DNA of 22,484 bases from Bacteroidota bacterium (GCA_023457935.1 JAEXBA010000022.1:1-22484); one strand, 5' to 3'; positions 14,756 to 22,400 are shown, counted from the first letter of the stretch. Program-made: numbers and translations. The notes: generated by a model not told the origin, from the sequence alone.

Positions 14756-15157
14756 TTAAAAATCGATACCGATATCAATTGATGAAAAGAAGTCACCTAT
14801 TCCTTCGAACACAGCACTCAAATCCAGCCAGGAAGCATCAAAATTAACATTCTCAAGACTGAAAAAATCTGTACTATCCGTGGAAATCCCCGAAAGCATT
14901 TCCGTTTTCATTTCTGTATAATCATAGTTTTCACCTGTAATTTGGTGATGCCTGTCAAAATCTTCATGTGAAGAAAAAACCGACATGCCCCAACATGCAA
15001 AGTCGAGGCCTTCATACCATCGGTTTTTTCTGTGCGACTGTTCAACTTCTTCGGGTTTGTAAAATTTCTTTGTGCCGTAATCTTCAACCAGGATTTTACC
15101 TAAATCAGCGATATAAGCCTTTTTATCATTCGGAAAAACTGCGCATGATTTATCCAT
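14756..15157 (-). CDS. Conserved-looking unknown protein, 133 aa
   Basis: I do not recognise this 133-aa protein. It has no signal peptide or membrane segment. The N-terminal half is mixed and slightly basic (NDKKAYIADLGKILVEDYG, EEVEQSHRKNRWYEGLDFAC). The C-terminal half is acidic and aromatic (STDFFSLENVNFDASWLDLS and an ending DFFSSIDIGIDF). It has Trp residues and a HEDFDRHHQITGENYDY stretch that looks structured. Support for it being real comes from packing: it starts 3 bp after the pdxJ stop and ends 8 bp before the next start, all in one strand. It may be an insertion into an older pdxJ-hydrolase pair. Function unknown. Confidence 0.75.
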   Translation of the reverse strand: MDKSCAVFPNDKKAYIADLGKILVEDYGTKKFYKPEEVEQSHRKNRWYEGLDFACWGMSVFSSHEDFDRHHQITGENYDYTEMKTEMLSGISTDSTDFFSLENVNFDASWLDLSAVFEGIGDFFSSIDIGIDF

Positions 15158-15160
15158 AAA

Positions 15161-15880
15161 CTACCACTTTGCTAAACGCTTCAGGTACGCCTGAACCGTA
15201 TTTTCCATTCCCAAATATAAAGCTTCTGAAATTAAGGCATGACCTATGGAAACTTCCAGAAGATTCGGAATGTTATCTGCGAAATATTTCAGGTTTTCCA
15301 GACTCAAATCGTGTCCGGCATTAATTCCGAGATTGAATTCAGTTGCTTTAAGTGCCGTTTCATGATAAGGTTTGATTGCAGCTTCTTTATTGGCCGAATA
15401 TTCCTTGGCGTAAGCTTCAGTGTACAATTCAATTCTGTCGGTTCCTGTTGAAGCGGCGTATTCCACCATTTCCGGATTCGGATCCAGAAAAATGGATGTC
15501 CGGATTCCTGCATTTTTAAATTCAGCAATCACTTCTTTCAGAAAATCCTGATGTTCTTTGCAGTCCCAACCTGCGTTGGAGGTAATGGCGTCATCGGCAT
15601 CCGGAACCAAAGTTACCTGTTCGGGTTTCACTTCCAGAACCATGTCGATAAACGGACGGTGCGGATTTCCTTCAATATTGAATTCGGTGTACACCAAAGG
15701 TTTCAGATCGTAAACATCTTTACGGGTAATATGCCTTTCGTCGGGTCTTGGATGAATCGTAATTCCCTGTCCGCCAAACTCCTGAATTTTCACGGCAGCT
15801 TCGGTCACACTTGGAAATTCTCCACCGCGCGCATTTCTTAAAGTGGCTATTTTATTGATGTTTACACTTAGTTTTGTCAT
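15161..15880 (-). CDS. pdxJ: Pyridoxine 5'-phosphate synthase (PdxJ)
   Basis: This 239-aa protein is a complete PdxJ. It condenses 1-deoxy-xylulose 5-phosphate with 3-amino-2-oxopropyl phosphate to give pyridoxine 5'-phosphate, the last ring-forming step of DXP-dependent vitamin B6 synthesis. LSVNINKIATLRNARGG at the start, ITIHPRPDERHI near residue 40 with active-site His and Arg, VTLVPDADDAITSNAGWD near 90, RIELYTEAYA near 145, and NAGHDLSLENL near 187 are all in place. It starts 8 bp after the mechanosensitive channel gene and ends 3 bp before the next gene, so it lies in the middle of a probable four-gene transcript. No unusual residue was seen. Confidence 0.96.
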   Translation of the reverse strand: MTKLSVNINKIATLRNARGGEFPSVTEAAVKIQEFGGQGITIHPRPDERHITRKDVYDLKPLVYTEFNIEGNPHRPFIDMVLEVKPEQVTLVPDADDAITSNAGWDCKEHQDFLKEVIAEFKNAGIRTSIFLDPNPEMVEYAASTGTDRIELYTEAYAKEYSANKEAAIKPYHETALKATEFNLGINAGHDLSLENLKYFADNIPNLLEVSIGHALISEALYLGMENTVQAYLKRLAKW

Positions 15881-15888
15881 TTCTGAAT

Positions 15889-17157
15889 TTAAATTTTATT
15901 CTCAATTTTCACGAACTGCATCACTTCGAGGTCAAAGTATTTCGATGCTACTAAAAGATGGTCGAAAATATCACTTTGAATTCCTTCGTAATTCAGCCAG
16001 ACCGAATCGTTGGTAAAGGCATAAATTTCCAGCGGCATTCCCTGTGGCGTATTTTCCAGCTGTCGTACCATGAGTGTATTTTCCTGATCAATATGCTTGT
16101 TGTTCATCAGATAATTGAGAGCATAAACCCGGAAAACTCCGATATTCGTAAGCTGATTTCCGTTCAGAATAACGTCCTGATTTTCAAGCTGATTACGTTC
16201 ATTGATAATCTCGTTGCGTTTGTCTTCTAGGTATTTTTTAATCAGATTGACTTTCGCATATTTTTCAAACATTTCTTCATCCACAAACTGGAACGAATTG
16301 ATATTGAATATGATAGAACGTTTAATCCGTCTTGTATTGCTTTCCGACATCACCTGCATATTTTTGATTTCTGTGGAAAGCAAATCGTAGGTCGGAATTG
16401 TGGAAACGGTTTTGTCGAAATTCTCAATTTTGGTAGTAATCAGGTTGATTTCCTTCACTGTTCCTTCAAGGTTGTATTTCGGAATGCCAATCCAGTCTCC
16501 TACTTTCAGACTTTTTGATGTTGCTACATGAATTCCGGTTACAAAACCTAAAATCGTATCACGGAAAACCAAGACCAGAACCGCCATTACCGCACCCAAA
16601 CTTCCTAAAATTGTGGTACTGCTGATGCCGAAAATCACCATAATCAGGATGACTCCGAAAATAAATGCGCCAAAGATTTTCAGGGTTTGCGAAATGGCAT
16701 TCAGAGCAACAATGCGGTAAAAATCCTTTTTATAAGTGTAATAAAGTTCAACGGTTTTCATCATCCGCATCGCCATTCCCGCAAAAGCTAGAACGGTTGC
16801 TACATCCAGAACTCTTTCGAGAACACCAAATGTTTGCTTATGCGTGTACTGGAAAATAGGCACCATGACAAAACCACCGATAAACAGCGCGAGAATATGC
16901 GCCACAGAATTCACTACTTTTGAGTGATAGAGGGCTTTCAGAAACGGCTGTTCGTCATTTTTCGCAAAACGGGATATTATTATACGAACGATGAATTTCA
17001 GGATCAGATCTATCGCATAAATTATTGCGAGAAGCAGCACAATCTTGATCATCACTTGCCAAACCCAGTTATCTGTAATGTTTTCGGCAATAAATCTGTG
17101 AAGATCATAGCTAATCCTTTCCAGAAAATCTTTCGTTTGTTTCAGCTGATCATTCAT
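15889..17157 (-). CDS. YbdG-like mechanosensitive ion channel (MscS superfamily)
   Basis: This 422-aa protein has about five hydrophobic segments in residues 30-200 (for instance VMIKIVLLLAIIYAIDLIL, HILALFIGGFVMVPIF, IFGAFIFGVILIMVIFG). These are followed by the MscS pore and beta domain, SLGAVMAVLVLVFRDTILGFVTGIH and KVGDWIGIPKYNLEGTVKEIN. The long C-terminal part ending PLEIYAFTNDSVWLNYEGIQSDIFDHLL closely resembles E. coli YbdG, a miniconductance channel linked to osmotic stress. It is therefore an inner-membrane osmotic release valve or sensor. It heads a tight minus-strand run with pdxJ 8 bp behind. Its -7 box ends only four bases before the ATG, suggesting a leaderless or near-leaderless mRNA. 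Confidence 0.92.
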   Translation of the reverse strand: MNDQLKQTKDFLERISYDLHRFIAENITDNWVWQVMIKIVLLLAIIYAIDLILKFIVRIIISRFAKNDEQPFLKALYHSKVVNSVAHILALFIGGFVMVPIFQYTHKQTFGVLERVLDVATVLAFAGMAMRMMKTVELYYTYKKDFYRIVALNAISQTLKIFGAFIFGVILIMVIFGISSTTILGSLGAVMAVLVLVFRDTILGFVTGIHVATSKSLKVGDWIGIPKYNLEGTVKEINLITTKIENFDKTVSTIPTYDLLSTEIKNMQVMSESNTRRIKRSIIFNINSFQFVDEEMFEKYAKVNLIKKYLEDKRNEIINERNQLENQDVILNGNQLTNIGVFRVYALNYLMNNKHIDQENTLMVRQLENTPQGMPLEIYAFTNDSVWLNYEGIQSDIFDHLLVASKYFDLEVMQFVKIENKI

Positions 17158-17161
17158 CCGG

Positions 17162-17169
17162 CAAAAATA
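17162..17169 (-). promoter_or_regulatory. Candidate -7 box (TATTTTTG) giving a leaderless mscS-type mRNA
   Basis: The minus strand reads TATTTTTG, an exact TAnnTTTG match, and the ATG at 17157 begins after only four further bases. If the box is used, transcription would start at or within a base or two of the start codon. Confidence 0.45.
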
Positions 17170-17178
17170 AGAAAATGG

Positions 17179-17209
17179 TTTGTGTTTCCCCGATTAATGC
17201 TTACTTTTA
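17179..17209 (+). promoter_or_regulatory. Candidate promoter of the DUF456 gene
   Basis: TTTG at 17179-17182 is followed after 19 bases by TACTTTTA at 17202-17209, one mismatch from TAnnTTTG. Both elements and the spacing fit the flavobacterial promoter model. The ATG follows at 17225. Confidence 0.45.
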
Positions 17210-17224
17210 ACAAAATTTATCATT

Positions 17225-17713
17225 ATGGATTTTCCTTTGGTGGAGCTTATTTGCATCATACTTCTGATACTGGGAATGGTAGGCACGATATTACCGATTC
17301 TTCCCGGGCTCGTCCTCAGTCTGGGCGGTGTACTGATTTACAAATTCTACACCGGTTCCGATTTATCCATGGTTTATATCTGGATTTTCGCATTTTTGAC
17401 GCTGGTTTCCATTTTCCTGAATTATATAATTCCGGCCAAAACAAACCGAAAATATGGCGGCACCCGCTGGGGTTCCGTGGGCTCTGTAATCGGAACTATT
17501 GCCGGGATGCTTTTCATTCCTGTTCCTTTTGGATTTCTGATCGGAATGTTTCTCGGTGTTTTTATCGGTGAACTTCTTCACGACTCGAAAGACAGGAAGA
17601 AAGCCGTTAACTCTACAAAAGGTGCTTTTATCGGATTTATCTACGGCACCGGATTCAATTTTGTGGTTGCATTGGCAATGTTTTTGGTAGTTTTATGGGA
17701 TATAATTAAATAA
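17225..17713 (+). CDS. DUF456 family membrane protein
   Basis: This 162-aa protein is almost wholly hydrophobic and matches the DUF456 family in length and pattern. LILGMVGTILPILPGLVLSLGGVLIY opens it. A second segment IWIFAFLTLVSIFLNYIIP and the glycine-rich KYGGTRWGSVGSVIGTIAGMLF follow, then FGFLIGMFLGVFIGELL and a final KGAFIGFIYGTGFNFVVALAMFLV. Glycine-zipper-like helix pairs are typical of this family. It is an inner-membrane protein whose function has not been established as far as I know. The following secreted-protein gene starts 6 bp after its stop, so the two are probably cotranscribed. Confidence 0.9.
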   Translation: MDFPLVELICIILLILGMVGTILPILPGLVLSLGGVLIYKFYTGSDLSMVYIWIFAFLTLVSIFLNYIIPAKTNRKYGGTRWGSVGSVIGTIAGMLFIPVPFGFLIGMFLGVFIGELLHDSKDRKKAVNSTKGAFIGFIYGTGFNFVVALAMFLVVLWDIIK

Positions 17714-17719
17714 ACACAT

Positions 17720-18349
17720 ATGATACGTCTTTTTGTAATTTCGGCTTTAAGTTTACTGAGTGCTCAGGACTGTGCGGATCAGAAAACCACGGACAACACT
17801 ACCAAAATTTCTGCTTCCAACACAGTAAATACTCCTTCCTCTGAATCTGCTGGACTAAAAATACAGACCAATACTGTAAAAGAAACAGACGTAAAGAAAG
17901 CTCAGACCGACGATACCAAAAATTCTTCTGACACTTCGGCATCTTCAGCGGCAGATAATTCCTCAACAACCGATCCAAAAGGCATTGTGTATTTAAGGGA
18001 AGGGGAAAACAGGTTTCTGAAGGAATATCAGATGAACGTTACGCTTATCAACATTCATGAAGACAGCCGCTGTCCGCCAAAAGTACAGTGCGTCTGGGCA
18101 GGCGCAGTAGTTGTCAATATCGAACTGATGAGCACAACAAGCCGGCCTGTAACTGTTCAGCTTGCAACGGTGAATATGCCGACACGCAGTCTCAAGAAAT
18201 CAACTGAGTTTAACGGCTATAAAATTTCGCTTGTTGAAGTTTCTCCGAGCAGTTCCGACAAAGGATTCCGCGCTCTGAAAGGCAGTTACAGGATTGGACT
18301 GAAATTTGAAAAAGCAGATCCTTTTTCCACCAGTTCTACCACGAAATAA
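17720..18349 (+). CDS. Secreted protein with Thr/Ser-rich linker and Cys-containing C-terminal domain, unknown function
   Basis: I do not recognise a named family for this 209-aa protein. A short signal peptide (MIRLFVISALSLLSA, then Gln) precedes a Ser/Thr/Asn/Asp-rich stretch at about 17-90 that looks unstructured. From about residue 92 a beta-rich domain begins (GIVYLREGENRFLKEYQMNV) with the phrase DSRCPPKVQCVWAGAVVVNIEL and ends GSYRIGLKFEK. The RCP...CVWAG pattern recurs in small secreted proteins of Bacteroidetes in my memory, with two Cys that could form a disulfide. The Cys after SAQD does not make a proper lipobox, so export by signal peptidase I is more likely. It overlaps the convergent ung gene by 14 bp at the 3' end. 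Confidence 0.8.
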   Translation: MIRLFVISALSLLSAQDCADQKTTDNTTKISASNTVNTPSSESAGLKIQTNTVKETDVKKAQTDDTKNSSDTSASSAADNSSTTDPKGIVYLREGENRFLKEYQMNVTLINIHEDSRCPPKVQCVWAGAVVVNIELMSTTSRPVTVQLATVNMPTRSLKKSTEFNGYKISLVEVSPSSSDKGFRALKGSYRIGLKFEKADPFSTSSTTK

Positions 18350-18977
18350 CTTGCTGACCGGTGGATTTCAGAAAATCATTGATTTTCGAAAACGGTTTGC
18401 TCCCGTAAAATCCGCGGTACACAGAAAACGGCGACGGATGCGCCGACTGAACAATACTATGCTTCGCTGAATCAATCAGCAGAGCTTTTTTCTGCGCAAA
18501 AGCGCCCCACAAAACGAAAACAACGTTTTCTTTCCTGTCGGAAATTTCTTTGATAATGAAATCCGTGAATTTTTCCCATCCCAAATCTTTATGAGAATTT
18601 GGTGAATGTGCACGAACCGTTAAAGTGGCATTTAGTAGTAAAACACCCTGTTTTGCCCAGTCATCAAGCTCTTTTTTGCTGCGTTCTATTCCTAAATCTT
18701 CCTTTAATTCCGTAAAAATATTCTTGAGTGAAGGTGGCGCAGAAACATTTTCAGAAACTGAAAAACACAAACCATTCGCCTGAAAATCATTATGATAAGG
18801 ATCCTGACCAATTATTACGACTTTCACATCATCAAAAGGCGTTAATTCCAGCGATCGGAAAATCTGGTTTTTTGGTGGAAAACATTGGGTTGTAGTATAC
18901 TCTTCTTTCACTTTTGCCCAAAGATTCTCGAAATATTCGGAATTTTTTATGGGTGCAAGAACTTCAGTCCAGGTCAT
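18336..18977 (-). CDS. ung: Uracil-DNA glycosylase, family 1
   Basis: This 213-aa protein is a complete family 1 uracil-DNA glycosylase, which removes uracil from DNA as the first step of base excision repair. Motif GQDPYHNDFQANGLCFSV near residue 57 contains the catalytic Asp and the uracil-stacking residues. LLNATLTVRAHSPNSH near 115 has the conserved Asn, VLWGAFAQKK near 155 is usual, and SAHPSPFSVYRGFYGSKPF near 178 is the DNA-intercalation loop with the catalytic His. The loop normally reads HPSPLS; here Phe replaces Leu. It follows the lipoprotein gene by 31 bp on the same strand. Its last codons overlap the end of the convergent secreted-protein gene. Confidence 0.96.
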   Translation of the reverse strand: MTWTEVLAPIKNSEYFENLWAKVKEEYTTTQCFPPKNQIFRSLELTPFDDVKVVIIGQDPYHNDFQANGLCFSVSENVSAPPSLKNIFTELKEDLGIERSKKELDDWAKQGVLLLNATLTVRAHSPNSHKDLGWEKFTDFIIKEISDRKENVVFVLWGAFAQKKALLIDSAKHSIVQSAHPSPFSVYRGFYGSKPFSKINDFLKSTGQQVISW

Positions 18978-19008
18978 GGTTTAAGATTATCCTTCAAAAA
19001 TAAATCAA

Positions 19009-19701
19009 TTATTTCTGATTCAAAAGCTTCTGATATTTCACCAAATCGGGTTTTGAAATTCTGAAAGTATCAATTTTTTCCGGCGAAAGCTGAATCAGAT
19101 AATAATCATCGGTTCTTGAAGGTCGCGTTGCATCTTCCGGATCAACCGGTTCAATTGTTGTCCATAAATACGTGAAGGATTTCAGCTGATTTCCTTCTTT
19201 CCACAGCCAGCTTTTTATTTCTTCGGCGTAACCGGCATCGCCCAGTTTATCGGCAAGTTCAAAATACTGCGGTGAAACTTCATCTTTGGTTTTGTCGTAG
19301 AAAAACAGTTTCAAAGCTGTAAACGAATATTCACCGGGCATTCTCGCAACAAGTCCGATTGTATTTTCGTCAATATCAAATCTGGAATGCGCCTGAAAAT
19401 CCGTCTTATTTCCCACAAATGATTCCGTAACTTCAAATGGAAACAAACTGATTTCCTCTTCTGAAAAAGACGGTCCGATACTTTTCTCCGCATAATCCGG
19501 TGCGACAAAGCGTGTTGAATCCAGGTCTATCTGTCTGAATTTATCCAGAAAATCCTGATTTTTTGAAGTCCAGACTTTTGCAGAATCCGGCGAACTATTC
19601 ACCGTTGAAAACGTATCAACCGAAGATTTTTCAGCAGAAGTTTCCGATTTGGAACAGGAAAACAGCGCTGCTGCGAAGAAAACAAAAACCAGCTTTTTCA
19701 T
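19009..19701 (-). CDS. Lipoprotein of unknown function
   Basis: This 230-aa protein begins MKKLVFVFFAAALFSCSKS, a clear lipoprotein signal with lipidation at Cys16. A Ser/Thr-rich linker follows to about residue 45. The remainder is a soluble domain with no motif I can name (IGPSFSEEEISLFPFEVTES, MPGEYSFTALKLFFYDK, DDYYLIQLSPEKIDTF). The pattern suggests a beta-rich, membrane-tethered periplasmic or surface protein. It diverges from mutS2 and precedes ung by 31 bp; the latter association is probably positional rather than functional. No mature-end acidic export signal stands out. Confidence 0.85.
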   Translation of the reverse strand: MKKLVFVFFAAALFSCSKSETSAEKSSVDTFSTVNSSPDSAKVWTSKNQDFLDKFRQIDLDSTRFVAPDYAEKSIGPSFSEEEISLFPFEVTESFVGNKTDFQAHSRFDIDENTIGLVARMPGEYSFTALKLFFYDKTKDEVSPQYFELADKLGDAGYAEEIKSWLWKEGNQLKSFTYLWTTIEPVDPEDATRPSRTDDYYLIQLSPEKIDTFRISKPDLVKYQKLLNQK

Positions 19702-19792
19702 ACATCAATATTAATCAATTAAAGAAATGCAGGATTACAAAATTCTGTAAAATCATTTCCGAATTATCCAATACTGTCACTTTCAAAATAGT

Positions 19793-19800
19793 TATTTTTG
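19793..19800 (+). promoter_or_regulatory. Candidate -7 box (TATTTTTG) giving a leaderless mutS2 mRNA
   Basis: TATTTTTG is an exact TAnnTTTG match, and the mutS2 GTG start at 19805 follows after only four bases. With transcription starting a few bases after the box, the mRNA would begin at or next to the GTG. Confidence 0.45.
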
Positions 19801-19804
19801 CACT

Positions 19805-21949
19805 GTGCACATACAACAAGAAGATTTAGACGAACTTGAATTTCCGGTACTGCTGTCGGAAATTGCGCCTTTTGCGTATTCCCATAAAACGGAAGAGAAA
19901 ATTATGAACCTTCGTCCGATGAACATCGATGAAGCCGAACTTTCTCTGAAAAAAACCTCAGAATTTCTGACCAGTTTTGAAAGTTCGAACGCTATTCCGT
20001 TCAACGAATATGAAGATATTGAAACAGAACTGAAACTGATGCTGATTGAAAATTTCCGTCTGGAAAACAAGGCATTCGTAAAAATTAAAGCCATTACTGA
20101 ACAGATTGGCCGTCTGCAGAAATTTTTTCCTGCGCTTTCTGAAACGTTTCCGAATCTTCTGGAAGAAGTAAAAGACCTGGAATTCCGTAAGGAAATTATT
20201 GAAAAAATCGACAAGGTTTTCAACCGTTTCGGTGAAGTGAAAAACGAAGCTTCACCCAATCTGAGAACTTTGCGCACCGAAATTCAGCATGCGAAAAAAG
20301 CCATCGACGAAAATTTTAACCGCGCGATGAACAATTACGCCGATGTTTTGGAAGATATCCGCGAAACGATTATTGATGATCAACGCGTTTTGGCAGTAAA
20401 ATCAGGGTTCAAAAAAAGAGTTCCCGGAAGAACACTCGGAATTTCAAAAACCGGCTCCATCACTTATATTCAGCCGGATTCGGTGGTGAAACATTATTTC
20501 AAACTGAGGGAAAATCAAGAAGAGGAAAAAAAGGAAATCGACAGAATTCTGCGAAATCTTACGGCCGAAATTTCGGAATTCCAACCGCAGCTTTCCGATT
20601 ATCAGAATTATATTTTCAGTCTGGACTTAACGCGTGCCAAAGCCATGTTTGCTGAAACGGTGAACGGCGTTTTGCCGAAAATCAACCGGCACAAAACGCT
20701 GCGACTGAAAGACGCTTATCATCCTTTGCTGTGGCTTCAGAATAAAGCGGAAAACAAGAAAATTTATCCGCAAACACTGACTTTAACGGAACACAACCGG
20801 ATTATCTGTATTTCCGGGCCGAATGCCGGTGGAAAATCCATCACGCTGAAAACCGTAGGATTGCTGCAACTGATGATTCAGAGTGGAATTCTAGTTCCGG
20901 TTCACCCAAAATCGGAGATGTTTTTCTTTGATAAAATGATGACAGATATTGGTGATAATCAGTCGATTGAAAATCATCTTTCCACCTACTCTTCCCGACT
21001 GAAAAAAATGTCCGGAATTATCCGTGAAGCCGATGCAGAAACGCTTTTGCTGATTGATGAATTCGGAACAGGATCTGATCCGGAACTCGGCGGCGCTTTG
21101 GCGGAAAGTTTCCTGGAATTTTTCTACGAGAAAAAATCTTTTGCGATTATTACAACGCATTACACGAACATTAAACTTGTGATTGAACAGCTTCCGAATG
21201 CAACAAATGCAGCCATGCTTTTTGATGAAAATTCTTTGGAACCGCTGTACAAACTGGAAGTCGGACAGGCCGGAAGTTCCTTTACTTTTGAAGTGGCCGA
21301 GAAAAATAAAATTCCAAGATTCATCATCAAAAATGCACGTGCAAAAGTGGAAAAAGATGTCGTGAACCTGGACAAAACCATTGTAAAACTTCAGCAGGAA
21401 AAATTTGAGGTTGAAAAACTGAAATCCAATCTTACCGAACAGAAAGAAAATGTTGAAGATAAGCGCGACAACCTGCAGAAACTGAATGAACAGCTGGAAC
21501 AGAAACTTTTCAATTTCCAGAAACTGTACGAAGAAGAACACCGAAAACTTCAGTTTGGAAACAAAATTGAGGCCTTCATTGATTCGTATATCAAAGGAAA
21601 AGCGCGGAAAGATGTGGTGAAAGATTTTGTGAAAATTCTGGAGCAGGAAAAATTCAGGAAACTCGGTTCAGACAAAGATGAAAGCAAACGTCTTCAGGTG
21701 GTGAAACGAAAAGTGACGCAGCAACTCAAAAAGGTAGAAGTAAAAGAAAAAATTGCCGAAACCAACGAAAAAATCGAAGAGAAAAAGCAAAAAGAAAGAG
21801 CAGTCTGGATGAAAATCGGACAGCGTGTACGGATTTCCGGCTCCACTTCTGTAGGAACCATCGACGCGATTCACAAAAACGGAAAAGTAACGGTGAATTA
21901 CGGCGCGTTCAAAACTCAGATTGATGGAAATGAGTTGGAAAGGATTTAA
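19805..21949 (+). CDS. mutS2: MutS2-type ATPase lacking the C-terminal Smr nuclease domain
   Basis: This 714-aa protein starts at a GTG; MHIQQEDLDELEFPVLLSEI fits the MutS2 N-terminus, while the next ATG would remove it. The clamp and lever region runs to about 320. The ATPase follows, with GPNAGGKS at 338-345 (Walker A), LLLIDEFGTGSDPE at about 414-427 (Walker B and signature) and TTHYTNIK. A Glu/Lys-rich coiled coil covers about 510-670. A short KOW-like segment ends it: RVRISGSTSVGTIDAIHKNGKVTVNYG. Canonical MutS2 (about 780 aa) continues into a Smr endonuclease domain, absent here. MutS2 proteins bind branched DNA and, in Bacillus, rescue collided ribosomes. Its stop overlaps the convergent small gene by four bases. 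I recall Flavobacteriia MutS2 being short, so loss may be lineage-wide. Confidence 0.93.
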   Translation: MHIQQEDLDELEFPVLLSEIAPFAYSHKTEEKIMNLRPMNIDEAELSLKKTSEFLTSFESSNAIPFNEYEDIETELKLMLIENFRLENKAFVKIKAITEQIGRLQKFFPALSETFPNLLEEVKDLEFRKEIIEKIDKVFNRFGEVKNEASPNLRTLRTEIQHAKKAIDENFNRAMNNYADVLEDIRETIIDDQRVLAVKSGFKKRVPGRTLGISKTGSITYIQPDSVVKHYFKLRENQEEEKKEIDRILRNLTAEISEFQPQLSDYQNYIFSLDLTRAKAMFAETVNGVLPKINRHKTLRLKDAYHPLLWLQNKAENKKIYPQTLTLTEHNRIICISGPNAGGKSITLKTVGLLQLMIQSGILVPVHPKSEMFFFDKMMTDIGDNQSIENHLSTYSSRLKKMSGIIREADAETLLLIDEFGTGSDPELGGALAESFLEFFYEKKSFAIITTHYTNIKLVIEQLPNATNAAMLFDENSLEPLYKLEVGQAGSSFTFEVAEKNKIPRFIIKNARAKVEKDVVNLDKTIVKLQQEKFEVEKLKSNLTEQKENVEDKRDNLQKLNEQLEQKLFNFQKLYEEEHRKLQFGNKIEAFIDSYIKGKARKDVVKDFVKILEQEKFRKLGSDKDESKRLQVVKRKVTQQLKKVEVKEKIAETNEKIEEKKQKERAVWMKIGQRVRISGSTSVGTIDAIHKNGKVTVNYGAFKTQIDGNELERI

Positions 21950-22317
21950 TATTTTATCCCAAAATAAGCTATAATTAATGAAAAAACAGAAAGGAAATTT
22001 GCAATAACACCTTGAGAGTCTTTCTTTTCAGACGTTAAAATTAACTTGTTTTTATCACCAACTATTATATTAGAATCTTTAATATTTCCAATAAACTGAT
22101 TATTTTGTTTGTTCACATCTTTCCATTTTTCATATGAACCGAATTCTATCGCATCATAACCTAGCTTTGTTAGTTTATACATAGACTTTGAACATTTATA
22201 AATAAGTCCTCTTGCTTCTAGCTCATCTTTTGACTTCATAACTTCTGCATTATCTTTATGTATTGTAAAAAATCCATAAGTTGCTATTTCATTGAGAATA
22301 AAATCTTTTTTTTCCAT
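21946..22317 (-). CDS. Small membrane-tethered protein with likely winged-helix N-terminus
   Basis: From the ATG at 22317 the protein has 123 aa. Its first 65 residues (KDFILNEIATYGFFTIHKDN, then SKDELEARGLIYKCSKSMY and KLTKLGYDAIEFGSYEKW) look like a winged helix or similar small fold. A middle segment NNQFIGNIKDSNIIVGDKN has the repeated polar/hydrophobic rhythm of a beta linker. The C-terminus ANFLSVFSLIIAYFGIKY is a single membrane segment. I do not recognise a family. The gene is clearly richer in A+T than its neighbours, which suggests transfer. A start at 22380 would put part of a terminator stem into the protein and is rejected. It overlaps the mutS2 stop by four bases. Confidence 0.7.
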   Translation of the reverse strand: MEKKDFILNEIATYGFFTIHKDNAEVMKSKDELEARGLIYKCSKSMYKLTKLGYDAIEFGSYEKWKDVNKQNNQFIGNIKDSNIIVGDKNKLILTSEKKDSQGVIANFLSVFSLIIAYFGIKY

Positions 22318-22360
22318 TTTTGAATACGCTTTATCTCTAATATAACGAAATAACTGAAAT

Positions 22361-22399
22361 AAAAAAAGAGGCTGTCTCAAAAGGACAGTCTTTTTTTTT
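22361..22399. terminator. Strong bidirectional terminator or mobile-element end
   Basis: A run of seven A (22361-22367) precedes GGCTGTC (22370-22376), a 7-base loop TCAAAAG, GACAGTC (22384-22390, one G-T pair) and nine T (22391-22399). It can terminate transcription from either side and separates the small AT-rich gene from whatever lies to the right. GAGGCTGTCTCAAAAG also looks like insertion-sequence ends I recall from Flavobacteriia, so an element boundary is possible. Confidence 0.7.
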
Positions 22400-22400
22400 C

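Noticed and set aside
20891..21541. 216-codon minus-strand frame inside mutS2
   Set aside because: It is antisense to the ATPase and coiled-coil region and its Phe-rich translation shows no domain.
22318..22380. Start at 22380 for the small AT-rich gene
   Set aside because: The first residues would be encoded by the hairpin stem at 22370-22390, so the ATG at 22317 is more plausible.
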